In this document: positions 1-8,940 of the stretch, piece after piece
Numbering within the stretch: position 1 is the stretch's first letter
Layout of the letters: each line of letters starts with the position of its first letter
Translations under genes and position numbers: made by a program
The notes under the pieces: model-generated
The model's input: the letters and a program-made list of their open reading frames with translations, nothing else
Told to the model about the DNA's origin: nothing
The model's database searches: none
Source: an uncultured Hyphomonas sp.
GTDB lineage: Bacteria > Pseudomonadota > Alphaproteobacteria > Caulobacterales > Hyphomonadaceae
Assembly (NCBI RefSeq): GCF_963678195.1
Contig: NZ_OY782759.1
Location: 2,232,001 to 2,296,000, forward strand
Reading direction: 5' to 3'
Length of the DNA: 64,000 bases

Positions 1-457
1 CAAGCTTCTTCATTCGCTTGGCGCCGACCATTTTCAGGGCAATGATTGGCCCCAGAGCAAAAATCCCCAATGCGAGGCCGCCCGCCGTCAGAAAACCTCC
101 GACGAGTTTCAGATAAGCAAACGCGATGACCATGCCGCCAATCGCGGAAATACCAAACCAGCGGGCCGGCTGGTAAGGCAGGCCCGAGCGGACAACAAGC
201 TGATTGAACCACTGCAGCGGCATAGCGAAGTTACCGAACTCATCGAGACCGCGGCTCTTGCGCAGTTCGACCATCGCCTCATTGGTGCTTTCGAAACGTT
301 CCTTGAACTGCAGCCGCTGGTTCACGATGCGCTGTGTCTGCGCAGTCGAGAAGAGCCCCATCACGGCCTGTAAAGCCAGGAACACAGCCCCGATCGCCAT
401 GATCATGGGGATCATGAATGTCAGACTAACATCTGAAAGATCCGGCAGACCCAACAC
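1..457 (-). CDS. tadB: TadB-type pilus assembly inner-membrane protein (partial, 3' end outside window)
   Basis: The frame reads 152 codons from a GTG start at 457 to the window edge without a stop. An AGGAGA ribosome site sits 7 bases upstream of the GTG, and the gap to the cpaF stop is 11 bases, so it is the next operon gene. One hydrophobic segment lies at residues 13-36 and a longer hydrophobic stretch at about 100-140, joined by a polar region with a short Arg/Lys-rich part. This matches the N-terminal half of TadB (type II secretion F family), the inner-membrane platform protein of Tad pili that works with the CpaF ATPase. Identification rests mainly on its position after cpaF and on this topology; TadC would be expected further left. 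Confidence 0.8.
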   Translation of the reverse strand, partial: MLGLPDLSDVSLTFMIPMIMAIGAVFLALQAVMGLFSTAQTQRIVNQRLQFKERFESTNEAMVELRKSRGLDEFGNFAMPLQWFNQLVVRSGLPYQPARWFGISAIGGMVIAFAYLKLVGGFLTAGGLALGIFALGPIIALKMVGAKRMKKL

Positions 458-468
458 TCTTCGCTCTC

Positions 469-1851
469 CTAGAACCGCGTAGAAGGATCGAACATGCCCG
501 GCGGCATGTGAACGCCGCGGCGTTCCATTTCGTCCAGGAATTTCGGGCGAAGACCTGTGGCCGCGAAGTGGCCTTCGACCTTGCCCTCATCTGTCGTGCC
601 GGTGCGGACGAACTGGAAGATTTCCTGCAACTGCACCACGGAACCCTCCATCCCCGTCACTTCGGCAATGGACATCACACGCCGGGACCCATCCGACAGA
701 CGCGATGCCTGAACGATGAAGTTCACGGCAGAGGCGATCTGCCCACGGATCGCATGTTCGGAGATTTTCATGCCGCCGATCATCACCATCTGTTCCAGAC
801 GTGTCAGCGCATCGCGCGGATTGTTCGCGTGGATCGTGGCCATGGACCCTTCATGACCGGTGTTCATGGCCTGGAGCATGTCAAAGGCTTCCTCGCCGCG
901 AACCTCGCCAAGGATCACCCGGTCGGGTCGCATCCGCAGCGCGTTCTTGACCAGTTCCCGCTGGCGGATTTCGCCCTTACCTTCGATGTTCGGCGGTCGG
1001 GTTTCCATCCGGGCCACATGCGGCTGTTGCAGCTGAAGTTCTGCAGCGTCCTCAATCGTGATCATGCGCTCGTCCGGGCTGATCGCAGAAGACAACGCGT
1101 TCAGAAGCGTTGTTTTGCCCGATCCGGTCCCGCCTGAAATGACCGTAGATGCCCGGCACTTCACGGCGCCCAGGATAAAGTCAGCCACAGGACGCGGGAT
1201 GGCGCCGAATTCGACGAGCTTGTCGATGGTCAGCGGCGATTTCGAGAATTTCCGGATCGAGACCAACGGACCGTCAATTGCAATCGGCATTACGGCTGCA
1301 TTCACACGGCTACCATCGGCAAGACGTGCATCGACCAGCGGCTGGCTTTCATCCACGCGGCGGCCAACCGCCGAGACAATGCGCTGTACGATCCGCAAGA
1401 GGTGTTCATTGTCCGCAAAGCGAACCGGTGCCACCTGCAGCTTGCCGTGGCGCTCCACATAGACCTGATCACAGCCATTGATCAGGATGTCTGCAATGGA
1501 GTCATCCTTCAGAAGAGGCTCAATCGGACCAAGCCCCGTCATCTCGTCCATGACGGCATCGGCGAAGCTCGCTTCCTCCGCCGCTGACAGGGCCATTTCT
1601 TCCTTGCGGATAATATCGGAAATGATACTGCGCACGCGGCGGCGCAGAGTTTCATCGTCCAGCTTCTCGAGCTTTGACAGGTCCAGCTCGTCAATCAGCT
1701 TGGCGTGGATCTTAAGCTTGGCATCAAGCTGGTCGAAACCTCCGGTTTCCGCTTTTGCTCGCGGCGGTGCCGGTGGCGGAACAGGTGTGGATGGTTTGGC
1801 TTCCGCTTCCGGCGCAGGGGCCGTGGGGGTAGAGAATCCAAAACGGCTCAT
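469..1851 (-). CDS. cpaF: Tad/Flp pilus assembly ATPase CpaF (TadA)
   Basis: A 460-residue secretion ATPase of the VirB11/GspE family that powers Tad pilus extension (and, in Tad systems, retraction). The first ~40 residues are Pro/Ala-rich and probably disordered. The Walker A motif GGTGSGKTT is at 240-248, followed by the acidic IEDAAELQL segment, the Walker B region RVILGEVRG at 311-319 and the [13 protein letters not shown] histidine box. Length and motif order are typical for CpaF. The ATG overlaps the cpaE stop by 4 bases, so translation is probably coupled; a GGAGG site precedes the start. It acts at the cytoplasmic face of the inner membrane with TadB/TadC. Confidence 0.95.
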   Translation of the reverse strand: MSRFGFSTPTAPAPEAEAKPSTPVPPPAPPRAKAETGGFDQLDAKLKIHAKLIDELDLSKLEKLDDETLRRRVRSIISDIIRKEEMALSAAEEASFADAVMDEMTGLGPIEPLLKDDSIADILINGCDQVYVERHGKLQVAPVRFADNEHLLRIVQRIVSAVGRRVDESQPLVDARLADGSRVNAAVMPIAIDGPLVSIRKFSKSPLTIDKLVEFGAIPRPVADFILGAVKCRASTVISGGTGSGKTTLLNALSSAISPDERMITIEDAAELQLQQPHVARMETRPPNIEGKGEIRQRELVKNALRMRPDRVILGEVRGEEAFDMLQAMNTGHEGSMATIHANNPRDALTRLEQMVMIGGMKISEHAIRGQIASAVNFIVQASRLSDGSRRVMSIAEVTGMEGSVVQLQEIFQFVRTGTTDEGKVEGHFAATGLRPKFLDEMERRGVHMPPGMFDPSTRF

Positions 1852-3044
1852 CCGCGGCGCCTCCGCTTGCCTTCCGCCGGCGCAGCTGCCTGGATCTCTT
1901 CCGGCAGCATCATCTGCACCAGCTTGCCAATGTCTGATACGAGCGGGCTCTTCTGAACGACCTCAGCGATCGGGCGGCCAAGATTGACGGCCGTGCGCGC
2001 AGCATCCCAATCCGAGGTGATCGTGGAATCGATCTTCCGGTCGATTGCCCCTTCTGCCTTGTCGAGCGCAAACTCTGCACGCAGGCGTTTTTTCTGGAAC
2101 ATGCGGTTCAGAACGAGTTTCGCGGGAACACGGTCGTGACGGAGGACATCGACTTCACGCGCCATGTCTGCCGCCGCATGAAGGCTGGGTACGGTCAGCT
2201 CACTGATCACGATAGCCTCGTCCACCGCACTGAGTACCGACTTGGTCCATGGCATCATGTGCCGGGGCATGTCGACGATGGTGAATTCAAACATGCCGCA
2301 CGCGACGTCCAACAAGCGCAGGACAGCCGGCTCCGTCGCCAGTTCATCGCCGTCCGGGTTGCGCGGCGCAGCGATGATCGAAACACCGCTTTCATGCTGG
2401 TAGCACCAGGCTGCAAGCAGTCTCGGGTCCAGGCGCTCAGGCGCAGCCGCCAGCGCCGACAGATCTAGCTTCGGCACGGCTTCCAGGAACGATGTCGTCA
2501 TGCCGTCAGCGACATTGAGGTCGACCAGACAGACACGTCCGGGCCCGAAACGTCGCGCCAGCTCGAATGCGCTCTCTATGGCAATCGTGGTAACACCGGC
2601 ACCACCGACCGCACCACGGAACGCCCAGCACACGCTGGACCCGCCAACACCGCCTGTCGATGTATCCCGAAGTTTTTCTGCTGCTTCGATAATATCTGCC
2701 GGATTGGACGATATGGGCAGTACGTCAGATGCATCCAGCTTCATGAGCGCGCGTACCATGTTGCCGGGGATCTGGTCTGACAGCACAATCACCGCCGTCG
2801 ACGGTCGATCAACTGCCAGCTTCAGCAGCAATTCGTCCCAGCCGGGAAGCCCCTGCTCCAGAAGCATGATGCTGCCGCCGAATTTCATGGCCGCTTCAGA
2901 GGCAGACATCTGGCTGAGATCTGCCAGCTCCACGCAATGCGGCTGAAGAGCGCCCAGCCTTGCGTCGCTCACCAGAACTGCAAGGTGCGGAATGATCCGG
3001 TCTGACCCGGACCGGGGACTATTTGCTGTGGCGGGTTGGGTCAT
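1848..3044 (-). CDS. cpaE: CpaE-like pilus-localising ParA/MinD-family protein
   Basis: 398 residues. The first ~130 form a receiver-like domain (IIPHLAVLVSDARLG start) and the rest a MinD/ParA-type ATPase fold. The P-loop reads GAVGGAGVTTIA at about 145-156. CpaE proteins already lack the usual lysine before Thr-Thr; this copy also lacks the lysine of KGG, so ATP binding or hydrolysis may be weak or absent. The downstream VCLVDLNVADG strand matches the switch region of the fold. In Caulobacter CpaE is needed for polar placement of the pilus secretin. The gene sits between the small lipoprotein gene and cpaF with overlaps at both ends, and a GGGGAG site precedes the start. Confidence 0.88.
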   Translation of the reverse strand: MTQPATANSPRSGSDRIIPHLAVLVSDARLGALQPHCVELADLSQMSASEAAMKFGGSIMLLEQGLPGWDELLLKLAVDRPSTAVIVLSDQIPGNMVRALMKLDASDVLPISSNPADIIEAAEKLRDTSTGGVGGSSVCWAFRGAVGGAGVTTIAIESAFELARRFGPGRVCLVDLNVADGMTTSFLEAVPKLDLSALAAAPERLDPRLLAAWCYQHESGVSIIAAPRNPDGDELATEPAVLRLLDVACGMFEFTIVDMPRHMMPWTKSVLSAVDEAIVISELTVPSLHAAADMAREVDVLRHDRVPAKLVLNRMFQKKRLRAEFALDKAEGAIDRKIDSTITSDWDAARTAVNLGRPIAEVVQKSPLVSDIGKLVQMMLPEEIQAAAPAEGKRRRRG

Positions 3045-3313
3045 TACGAAGTCTCCCCGCTTCCATTCAGGCCAGATGGTTTCAGTTCCTTGCGCCTGCC
3101 CTCATTGAGCGCGCGCACGGCATTTGCCGCACGAACGCCAGATGAGGACTGGCTGGCCTCGGAGTTTGGAACCGTCACATCACGGATGGACTGTTCTGCG
3201 ATATTGGCTGCGCTGGCGCCGCCCAACAGAAACTGGTCCTGATAGTCATGCGATGCACAAGCTGGCAGGACGCCAAGCAACATGATCGGAAGAGCAATTC
3301 TGAACTTTTTCAT
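3044..3313 (-). CDS. Small outer-membrane lipoprotein in the CpaD position
   Basis: The protein is 89 residues from the ATG at 3313. It begins with a lipoprotein signal (MKKFRIALPIMLLGVLPAC), Cys at residue 19 being the predicted lipidation site. The rest is short, polar and Ser/Ala-rich, and its stop overlaps the cpaE start. It lies 19 bases after cpaC. In Tad operons this slot is held by the pilotin-like lipoprotein CpaD, usually more than 200 residues. The C-terminal SSGVRAANAVRALNEGR segment is compatible with the end of CpaD, but most of that family's length is missing. I call it a CpaD-like lipoprotein with moderate confidence. An upstream GTG at 3343 is in frame but lacks a ribosome site. 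Confidence 0.7.
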   Translation of the reverse strand: MKKFRIALPIMLLGVLPACASHDYQDQFLLGGASAANIAEQSIRDVTVPNSEASQSSSGVRAANAVRALNEGRRKELKPSGLNGSGETS

Positions 3314-3332
3314 TCTGGTCAGTCCCATCATC

Positions 3333-4625
3333 TCAGTAGCCACGCGGCGGGATCGCCGTCTTGTCCATCAGGAAGAATTCCGACTCCGACGGCTCAGCGA
3401 ATGCATCCAGCGGTGATGCCAGCATGTCCGGATGAGGCGCAGGCTGCACGAGCCGTGGCGTCACGATGATTACCAGTTCGCTTTCATTGCGCTGGTAGCG
3501 CTTGGACGAGAACAGCGCGCCCAGTACCGGCACATTACTCAGCCACGGCGTCTGCCGCACATCGTTCGAATAGTCATTCTGGAGCAGCCCCGCCACGGCG
3601 AATGCCTGTCCGTCGCGAAGCTCGATCGTCGTATCGGCCCTGCGGACGGAAATGCCCGGGATCTCGATATTGGCCGCCCGGATGCCATTGTTGCGGTCCA
3701 GAGCCGACACTTCCGGCCGGACACGTAGATTGACAAGCCCATCGCCAAGCACGGTCGGAGTGAAGTCCAGTCCGACACCGAACTTCTTGAATTCCACGGT
3801 GATCTCGCCATTACGGGCCGCGACAGGGATCGGGAATTCACCGCCCGCCAGGAAGCTGGCCGTATCACCGGACAAGGCCACCAGATTTGGTTCAGCCAGC
3901 GTACGGACGATGCCTTTTTCTTCCAGCGCCCTAAGTCGGATGTCGATATTTTCGTTTCCGACATTGGTGAACAGGGCGACGGTTTTCTCGGCCAGCCCGG
4001 AGACGGTGCCGGATTCTGTCGTTGAAACGAAATCATTTGCGTTGATGGCGTTTCCGAAACCGATTTCCTTCACCGCATTGCGGCTGGCCTCCAGAAAGCG
4101 CACTTCGAGCAGCACCTGCTGGCTCTGGCCGATGGACAGGCCGTTTGCCACGCCGCCAGGCACGTAACGCTCTGCCACCTGCAGCGCCATATCTGCCGCC
4201 GCGGCGGTCGTGAGTTTCCCGTCAAGGAAAATACCGTCATGCACGGGGTAGACTTGGATATCCTCTCCCGGCAGAAGATTGGAAAGGTCGGCCCGCAATT
4301 CATCGAGCCCGATTTCCACTTCCACATTGATCAGTTCTGCGATCTGGCCGCTGGCACCATAGATCAGGACAGTGGTCGCCCCCGGCTGCTTGCCGCGCAG
4401 GAAGAAAGACTGGTTCGATGTTGCCATGGCTTCGGCAATGTCCGGGTCCGCCACAACCAGAGTCGTGAAAGGAGCGTTTGCTTCCACGACGGCCGAGCGG
4501 CCTTTTTCGACAACGAGCATCTCGTCGTTCGGCGCTGCCGTCCGCTGGGTCCATGCCGCAGCGGGGACAGTCGCGAACATCATGGCCAGGCAGCCAGCCA
4601 GAACGATACGATAAAAATGTCCCAT
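3333..4625 (-). CDS. cpaC: Tad pilus outer-membrane secretin CpaC (RcpA)
   Basis: 430 residues with an N-terminal signal peptide ending near AAAWTQ. The N-terminal part (about 30-105) is the pilus/secretin N-domain with the ALVVEKG...VVADPDIAEAM type pattern. The C-terminal part (about 170-400) is a secretin domain, including VLLEVRFLEASRNAVKEIGF, the VALSGDTASFLAGGEFPIP segment and the VPVLGALFSSKRYQRNESEL segment near the C terminus. It forms the outer-membrane channel for the pilus. An AAGG site precedes the ATG, which overlaps the cpaB stop (TGATG), so the genes are translationally coupled. Confidence 0.95.
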   Translation of the reverse strand: MGHFYRIVLAGCLAMMFATVPAAAWTQRTAAPNDEMLVVEKGRSAVVEANAPFTTLVVADPDIAEAMATSNQSFFLRGKQPGATTVLIYGASGQIAELINVEVEIGLDELRADLSNLLPGEDIQVYPVHDGIFLDGKLTTAAAADMALQVAERYVPGGVANGLSIGQSQQVLLEVRFLEASRNAVKEIGFGNAINANDFVSTTESGTVSGLAEKTVALFTNVGNENIDIRLRALEEKGIVRTLAEPNLVALSGDTASFLAGGEFPIPVAARNGEITVEFKKFGVGLDFTPTVLGDGLVNLRVRPEVSALDRNNGIRAANIEIPGISVRRADTTIELRDGQAFAVAGLLQNDYSNDVRQTPWLSNVPVLGALFSSKRYQRNESELVIIVTPRLVQPAPHPDMLASPLDAFAEPSESEFFLMDKTAIPPRGY

Positions 4626-5512
4626 CAGTCTGTTACCTTCTTAGGAGGATTGCCCGGGCTGACTGGCGTAGTGACCTCCGTCTCCTGACTACCGTTGATA
4701 ACCCGCACCTGCGCCGTCGTGGGGGCCGACCGGCGCACCGGCGCGCGCACAACGGCACGTGTCTTGACCTTGTCCTGCGCCGTGACGATCAGCTCAGCTT
4801 CCTCACCCCGCCCGATCAGGGCAAGGCCCAGCGCGCCGCGCTGGCTCGCCGCACCCAGCGCAAGCGAACCTTCCGGGGTAACCTCAAGCGTCACTGTGTT
4901 GGACGGCATTGCGCCTTCAAGATTCGGGTCGAAAATCTGATCCACCGCGAGAACCGAAACATTTTTCAGCACCGGACGTGCGATCAGGTCACCGGAAATA
5001 CGCATGTCCTCATTGCCGCGTGCATAGGAGCTTCCCCGGTCTTCACGGGGAATGAATTCGTTCACATCCACACGGTCGCCAGGCAAGACAAAACCGGAAA
5101 CGCCTGTATCATTCCGTACAACGATGGAAACAGCCCGCATGCCAGGCTTGATGGCACCTGCCAGGGTCAGCGTCGCACCGCTCAGGTCCAGCTTGCTGAC
5201 ATTCACCGGCTCGCCCTCGATGATCAGCCCGCGGGAATACGCCTTTTCCGGCAGGTCATCTCCGGCGAACAGGGTGCCGGCTGGCACAATATCCGTTGGC
5301 CAGTCCACGCGCTTCAGCATGGAAGGCTCAAGCAACTCTCCGGTTTCGATTGTGCGTGCCGCAACCATTACACCAGCCATGGAGATCGCTGGCGCACTCG
5401 TTTGAGCGTCCGCACGCGTACGTTCATCAGACATGTAATAGCGCCCCAGAAGGACAGCGCCTGCGCCAAGGACGACTGAAAGTCCGAGACTGATTAAGGG
5501 TGTTGTCTTCAT
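4625..5512 (-). CDS. cpaB: Flp pilus assembly protein CpaB (RcpC)
   Basis: 295 residues from the ATG at 5512, chosen because GAGGGAG lies just upstream and because the protein then begins with a proper membrane anchor (MKTTPLISLGLSVVLGAGAV). A SAF domain follows at about 45-110 (VMVAARTIETGELL, then VDWPTDIVPAG), and an RcpC/CpaB domain at about 120-235 (MRAVSIVVRNDTGVSGFVLP). CpaB is a periplasmic protein needed for secretin assembly. It is the first gene of the minus-strand pilus operon here. The pilin and cpaA genes that usually precede cpaB are not adjacent; a PLP-enzyme gene lies 234 bases upstream instead. Confidence 0.92.
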   Translation of the reverse strand: MKTTPLISLGLSVVLGAGAVLLGRYYMSDERTRADAQTSAPAISMAGVMVAARTIETGELLEPSMLKRVDWPTDIVPAGTLFAGDDLPEKAYSRGLIIEGEPVNVSKLDLSGATLTLAGAIKPGMRAVSIVVRNDTGVSGFVLPGDRVDVNEFIPREDRGSSYARGNEDMRISGDLIARPVLKNVSVLAVDQIFDPNLEGAMPSNTVTLEVTPEGSLALGAASQRGALGLALIGRGEEAELIVTAQDKVKTRAVVRAPVRRSAPTTAQVRVINGSQETEVTTPVSPGNPPKKVTD

Positions 5513-5746
5513 CGCTCCCTCACTGCGCCATGCCGGCGCGAATGCTCCGACTGTCATGGTTAGGACGTAGACGGTAAGGTCTCTTGAAGACGTGCAGATA
5601 AATCTCGGAATGTGCCGGAACGGCGCATTAACCAAGGAGCAAGGTGAATTAACCTGCTGCAAACCATAAGTCTGAATTTTTCAGAATGCCGAAATCAGGC
5701 AGAGGGTGAGCACCCCTTCCATCCGTTGGCGAATATTATGCTCGCC
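5513..5746. promoter_or_regulatory. Leader and promoter region of the cpa pilus operon, with paired TTAA boxes
   Basis: This 234-base gap holds two TTAACC-type boxes (TTAA at 5628-5631 and 5649-5652, 17 bases apart) 116-140 bases upstream of the cpaB start. TTAACC is the half-site of the cell-cycle regulator CtrA, which controls pilin genes in Caulobacter. Linking the boxes to CtrA is inference, since the canonical spacing is 7 bases. A small T-rich dyad (TCTGAA/TTCAGA) lies near 5671-5685. No clear sigma-70 promoter could be assigned. Confidence 0.35.
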
Positions 5747-6736
5747 TCAGGCTTCGGACAGCACGCCTGCATAGGTGGCCGCGTCCACATTCCCACCGCT
5801 GACCACGATGCCGACCGTCTTGCCCTTCATGGTTTCAGGAAGGCATGACAGCGCCCCGGCCAATGCGGCCGCTCCGCCCGGCTCAGCGACAATCCGGAAA
5901 TACCGGAATGCCGCCCGCATCGCATCTTTCACCTGAGCATCCGTCACGGGCACACCTCCGCCGAACAGACGCTTACCAATCGCGAAAGTCAGATCACCCG
6001 GCGCCGGAGTGAGAATCGCATCGCAGATAGACCGCGTGCCAGGCGCATTCGCCTCGATACGCCCGCTGGCAAGGGAGCGCGTCCAGTCGTCATGTCCTTC
6101 CGGTTCTGCCACCCAGACACGCGTGCCAGGAGACGCGCCTTCAAGTGCGAGTGCTATGCCGGACGCAAGGCCGCCGCCGCCAGCCGGCGTGATCAGATAA
6201 TCGAGACGCTCGCCCGCTTCTTCCATCTGACCGGCAAATTCCAGGCCTGCCGTGCCCTGCCCGCAAATGATGTGCGGATCTTCAAAACTCGGCACCAGCA
6301 CCGCACCGCGTTCCCTGGCGATCTGCTGCGCGATGACTTCCCGGTTTTCGGTATTGCGGTCGTAGAAGCGGACCTCTCCACCGTCGGCCCGCACGCCTTC
6401 GACTTTCACGGCAGGCGCGTCAGACGGCATGACGATCAGGGCCGGCATGCCCAGAAGGCGGGCTGCCCGTGCAACGCCCTGCGCGTGATTTCCGGAAGAG
6501 AATGCCACCACGCCCGCCGGGCGCTGCGCTTCAGGAATCTGCAACAGACGGTTCGTCGCGCCGCGGATCTTGAAGCTGCCGGTTTCCTGCAGGCACTCCG
6601 CCTTCACGAAGAGGCGGGCGCCAGCCATCGCGTCGAGCGCATCATGGCGCAGGACGGGTGTCTTGCGGACAAGACCGTTCAATCGCGCGGCGGCGGCGAG
6701 GACATCTGAATGCGTGGGAAGAGAATCGAAAGCCAT
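5747..6736 (-). CDS. PLP-dependent threonine/serine dehydratase-like enzyme
   Basis: 329 residues of the fold-type II PLP family. The Schiff-base lysine is K56 in GSFKIRGA, the phosphate-binding and substrate loop SGNHAQG is at 81-87, a GGGGLASG phosphate cradle lies near 180-190 and a SGGNVD segment near the C terminus. Such enzymes deaminate L-threonine or L-serine to 2-oxo acids, or racemise serine. It lacks the C-terminal ACT regulatory domain of biosynthetic IlvA, so it is more likely a catabolic threonine/serine dehydratase, a serine racemase, or an EutB-type hydroxyectoine enzyme. GGAG lies 4 bases before the ATG. No ectoine genes are nearby. Confidence 0.85.
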   Translation of the reverse strand: MAFDSLPTHSDVLAAAARLNGLVRKTPVLRHDALDAMAGARLFVKAECLQETGSFKIRGATNRLLQIPEAQRPAGVVAFSSGNHAQGVARAARLLGMPALIVMPSDAPAVKVEGVRADGGEVRFYDRNTENREVIAQQIARERGAVLVPSFEDPHIICGQGTAGLEFAGQMEEAGERLDYLITPAGGGGLASGIALALEGASPGTRVWVAEPEGHDDWTRSLASGRIEANAPGTRSICDAILTPAPGDLTFAIGKRLFGGGVPVTDAQVKDAMRAAFRYFRIVAEPGGAAALAGALSCLPETMKGKTVGIVVSGGNVDAATYAGVLSEA

Positions 6737-6775
6737 GGCGCTCCATAGCGCGCCATGGCCTCCGGGAAAATCAGC

Positions 6776-7648
6776 TTAGAGCTCTGCGGCGAATTTCTTC
6801 ACCAGTTCGCGTGCACCGGCAGCGGTTTCCGCATTATCCAGCGCATGGGCCAGGACGGCTTCGAAATAGCCGACCTTGGACCCGCAATCATACGGTGCGC
6901 CTTCAAACTCATAGGCATAGAAAGCCTGGCTCTCCATCAGGGTCGCCATGGAGTCGGTCAGCTGGATCTCGCCGCCTGCGCCTTTGCCCTGGGTTTCGAG
7001 GAGATCGAAGATTTCCGGCTGCAGGATGTAGCGGCCGGTAATCGCAAGGTTCGACGGCGCTGACTCGACCGGCGGCTTCTCCACCATGGCGGACATGCGG
7101 ATCAGCCGCCCGTCGCGCTCGACCGGAGCGATCACGCCATAGGAGGACACGCGCTCTTCCGGCACCGGGTCGACCGCGACGATATTGCCGCCGACCTTGT
7201 CATAGGCCTCGACCATCTGCGCGAGGCAGGACGGCTTGCCCTTCACGATCACGTCCGGCAGCAGCACGGCGAATGGCTCGTTGCCGATAATGTCCCGGGC
7301 GCACCAGACGGCGTGGCCGAGGCCCAGCGGCTTCTGCTGGCGGGTAAAGCTGGCTGCGCCGGACGGCAGGCGGCTCTGCTCCACCTGCTTCAGGATCGCG
7401 TCCTTCTTCTTTGCAACGAGGGCTTCTTCCAGTTCGTAGGAATGGTCGAAATAATCTTCGATGGCGCCTTTGTTGCGTCCCGTGACGAAAACAATGTGCT
7501 CGATACCAGCCTCAATCGCCTCATCGACCACATACTGAATGGCGGGGCGATCGACGACCGGAAGCATTTCCTTCGGAATCGCTTTCGTTGCCGGCAACAC
7601 ACGTGTGCCAAATCCAGCAACCGGCAAGACAGCCTTTTTTACGCGCAT
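6776..7648 (-). CDS. galU: UTP-glucose-1-phosphate uridylyltransferase
   Basis: 290 residues, the usual GalU length. The N-terminal nucleotide-binding signature GFGTRVLPATK is at about 13-23, followed by PKEMLPVVDRPAIQYVV. Further on are LGHAVWCARDIIGNEPFAVL, with the LLPDVI metal-binding loop, and AITGRYILQPEIF. The enzyme makes UDP-glucose from glucose-1-phosphate and UTP in the cytoplasm, feeding polysaccharide and envelope synthesis. It is transcribed in the same direction as the upstream small membrane-protein gene (105-base gap) and the downstream dehydratase (39-base gap), but nothing else ties the three functionally. Confidence 0.97.
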   Translation of the reverse strand: MRVKKAVLPVAGFGTRVLPATKAIPKEMLPVVDRPAIQYVVDEAIEAGIEHIVFVTGRNKGAIEDYFDHSYELEEALVAKKKDAILKQVEQSRLPSGAASFTRQQKPLGLGHAVWCARDIIGNEPFAVLLPDVIVKGKPSCLAQMVEAYDKVGGNIVAVDPVPEERVSSYGVIAPVERDGRLIRMSAMVEKPPVESAPSNLAITGRYILQPEIFDLLETQGKGAGGEIQLTDSMATLMESQAFYAYEFEGAPYDCGSKVGYFEAVLAHALDNAETAAGARELVKKFAAEL

Positions 7649-7753
7649 ATCAAATCCATTTCTCGTGAATCAGGTGAAAACTGCCCTGTTTGATAAGCAA
7701 TTTGCCTGCCAAGGTCACCCAAGGTCAGGCTCAAAGCCTATCCCGGCAATGTG

Positions 7754-8026
7754 TCAGGCAAATGTAAGCAGATAGAGGCCTGCAACAGACATTGACAGGC
7801 AGACGACTGCCAGCGTTGCCAGCGCGCCCCGGATGGGCAGCCGGTTTGCCCCGTGCAGGCGCTCTGCCAGGTGGGATTGGAGCTTCCGGGCTGGAGAGTC
7901 GGCCCCGTGGGCCTTCAGGTCACCAAATTGCCAGCCATGCACATGCTGCGCAGGTGTGTCGGCGTCCGCGCCGTGCTCCGCATCGGTTTCCGGATGGTGG
8001 TCTTTCGGGGCTTTGAGGGCGGACAC
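7754..8026 (-). CDS. Small C-terminally anchored membrane protein, unknown function
   Basis: 90 residues starting at a GTG with an excellent site (AGGAG, 7-base spacing), which is the main reason to accept it. The first ~60 residues are very hydrophilic and His/Asp/Glu-rich (DHHPETDAEHGADAD), and the last 24 form one hydrophobic helix (about 67-90) ending at the C terminus. This is a tail-anchor layout with the histidine-rich part probably cytoplasmic. I do not recognise a family. The His/acidic stretch could bind metal, but that is only a guess. It lies between galU and an SDR gene, all on the minus strand. Confidence 0.65.
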   Translation of the reverse strand: MSALKAPKDHHPETDAEHGADADTPAQHVHGWQFGDLKAHGADSPARKLQSHLAERLHGANRLPIRGALATLAVVCLSMSVAGLYLLTFA

Positions 8027-8112
8027 GGCAATCTCCTTCAGATTGCCGTCCCTTCTGCCATCCCAGACCCTAAGGCTTGGCTAACGCGAGATAAAAGAAT
8101 GAGTTTTCATCG

Positions 8113-8880
8113 TTAGAGCGGCAGCAGCAGATGACCGCCATCGACGACAATATTCGAGCCGGTCATGTAGCTGCCGGCTTTGGACGACAGCAGCAGCAGC
8201 GCCCCATCCAGCTCCTTGTGCTCGCCAAAGCGCTTCATCGCGATCCGCTTGCGCATTTTATCGCCCGCATCGGAGTCCAGATAATCGGCATTGATGTCTG
8301 TCTTGTAGTAGCCAGGCGAAATCGCGTTCACGCGGATGCCGTAACGGGCATTCTCCAGCGCCATCTGCTTTGTCATATGTTCAACGCCTGCCTTGGAGAC
8401 GCAATAAGCCGTGGTCATCATCTGCGGCTGCAGGCCGGTGATCGAAGCGATGTTGATGATCGAACCAGGGACGCCCGCCTCGATCATCGCATTCGTCGCA
8501 TGTTTCCCGACCCGCCAGACACCGTTCAGATTGGTGTCGATCACGGCATTCCAGTCGTCCTCGCTTTGCTCGCGGAACCAGGTATCGCGCGACATGCCGG
8601 AATTACTCACAATAATATCGCAAGGACGTCCGAGGGCTTCCTTGATCGTTGCGAACGCACCACTGACGCTGTCATCGGACGTCACGTCCATCTCCACCGG
8701 CAGGGCGCGGCCGCCGGATTTAGTGATCTCTTCCGCCAGTGCTTCGAGGCGATCCATGCGGCGCGCAGCCAGCACGACATCGGCGCCAGCCTGAGACAGA
8801 ACCTTCGCAAAATGACGGCCCAAACCGCTCGATGCGCCGGTCACCAAAGCCGTCCTTTCAGAAAGACTAAACAAATCCAT
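8113..8880 (-). CDS. Short-chain dehydrogenase/reductase (SDR)
   Basis: 255 residues of the classical SDR family. The cofactor motif TGASSGLG is at 14-21, the NSG segment near 93-95 (NNAG-like), and the catalytic triad is visible as S146, Y159 and K163 (YxxxK). R40/R41 after the second beta strand favours NADP(H) over NAD(H). It ends with a normal SDR C terminus (NIVVDGGHLL). The substrate cannot be told from sequence; 3-oxoacyl or gluconate-type alcohols are common for close relatives. GAGGAG precedes the ATG. It is divergent from pntAA, with only 60 bases between the two starts. Confidence 0.9.
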   Translation of the reverse strand: MDLFSLSERTALVTGASSGLGRHFAKVLSQAGADVVLAARRMDRLEALAEEITKSGGRALPVEMDVTSDDSVSGAFATIKEALGRPCDIIVSNSGMSRDTWFREQSEDDWNAVIDTNLNGVWRVGKHATNAMIEAGVPGSIINIASITGLQPQMMTTAYCVSKAGVEHMTKQMALENARYGIRVNAISPGYYKTDINADYLDSDAGDKMRKRIAMKRFGEHKELDGALLLLSSKAGSYMTGSNIVVDGGHLLLPL

Positions 8881-8940
8881 GCCCCAAACTCCTCATTTCG
8901 CACTTGCACAACGCAAGATTCTATCGCTACTCCTAGCATC

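Noticed and set aside
5747-6736. Biosynthetic threonine deaminase IlvA
   Set aside because: The protein ends without the C-terminal ACT regulatory domain and has no isoleucine genes nearby.
8896-8940. A sigma-70 promoter for pntAA (TTGCAC near 8907)
   Set aside because: At 17-base spacing the -10 box reads CTACTC, too poor to call.
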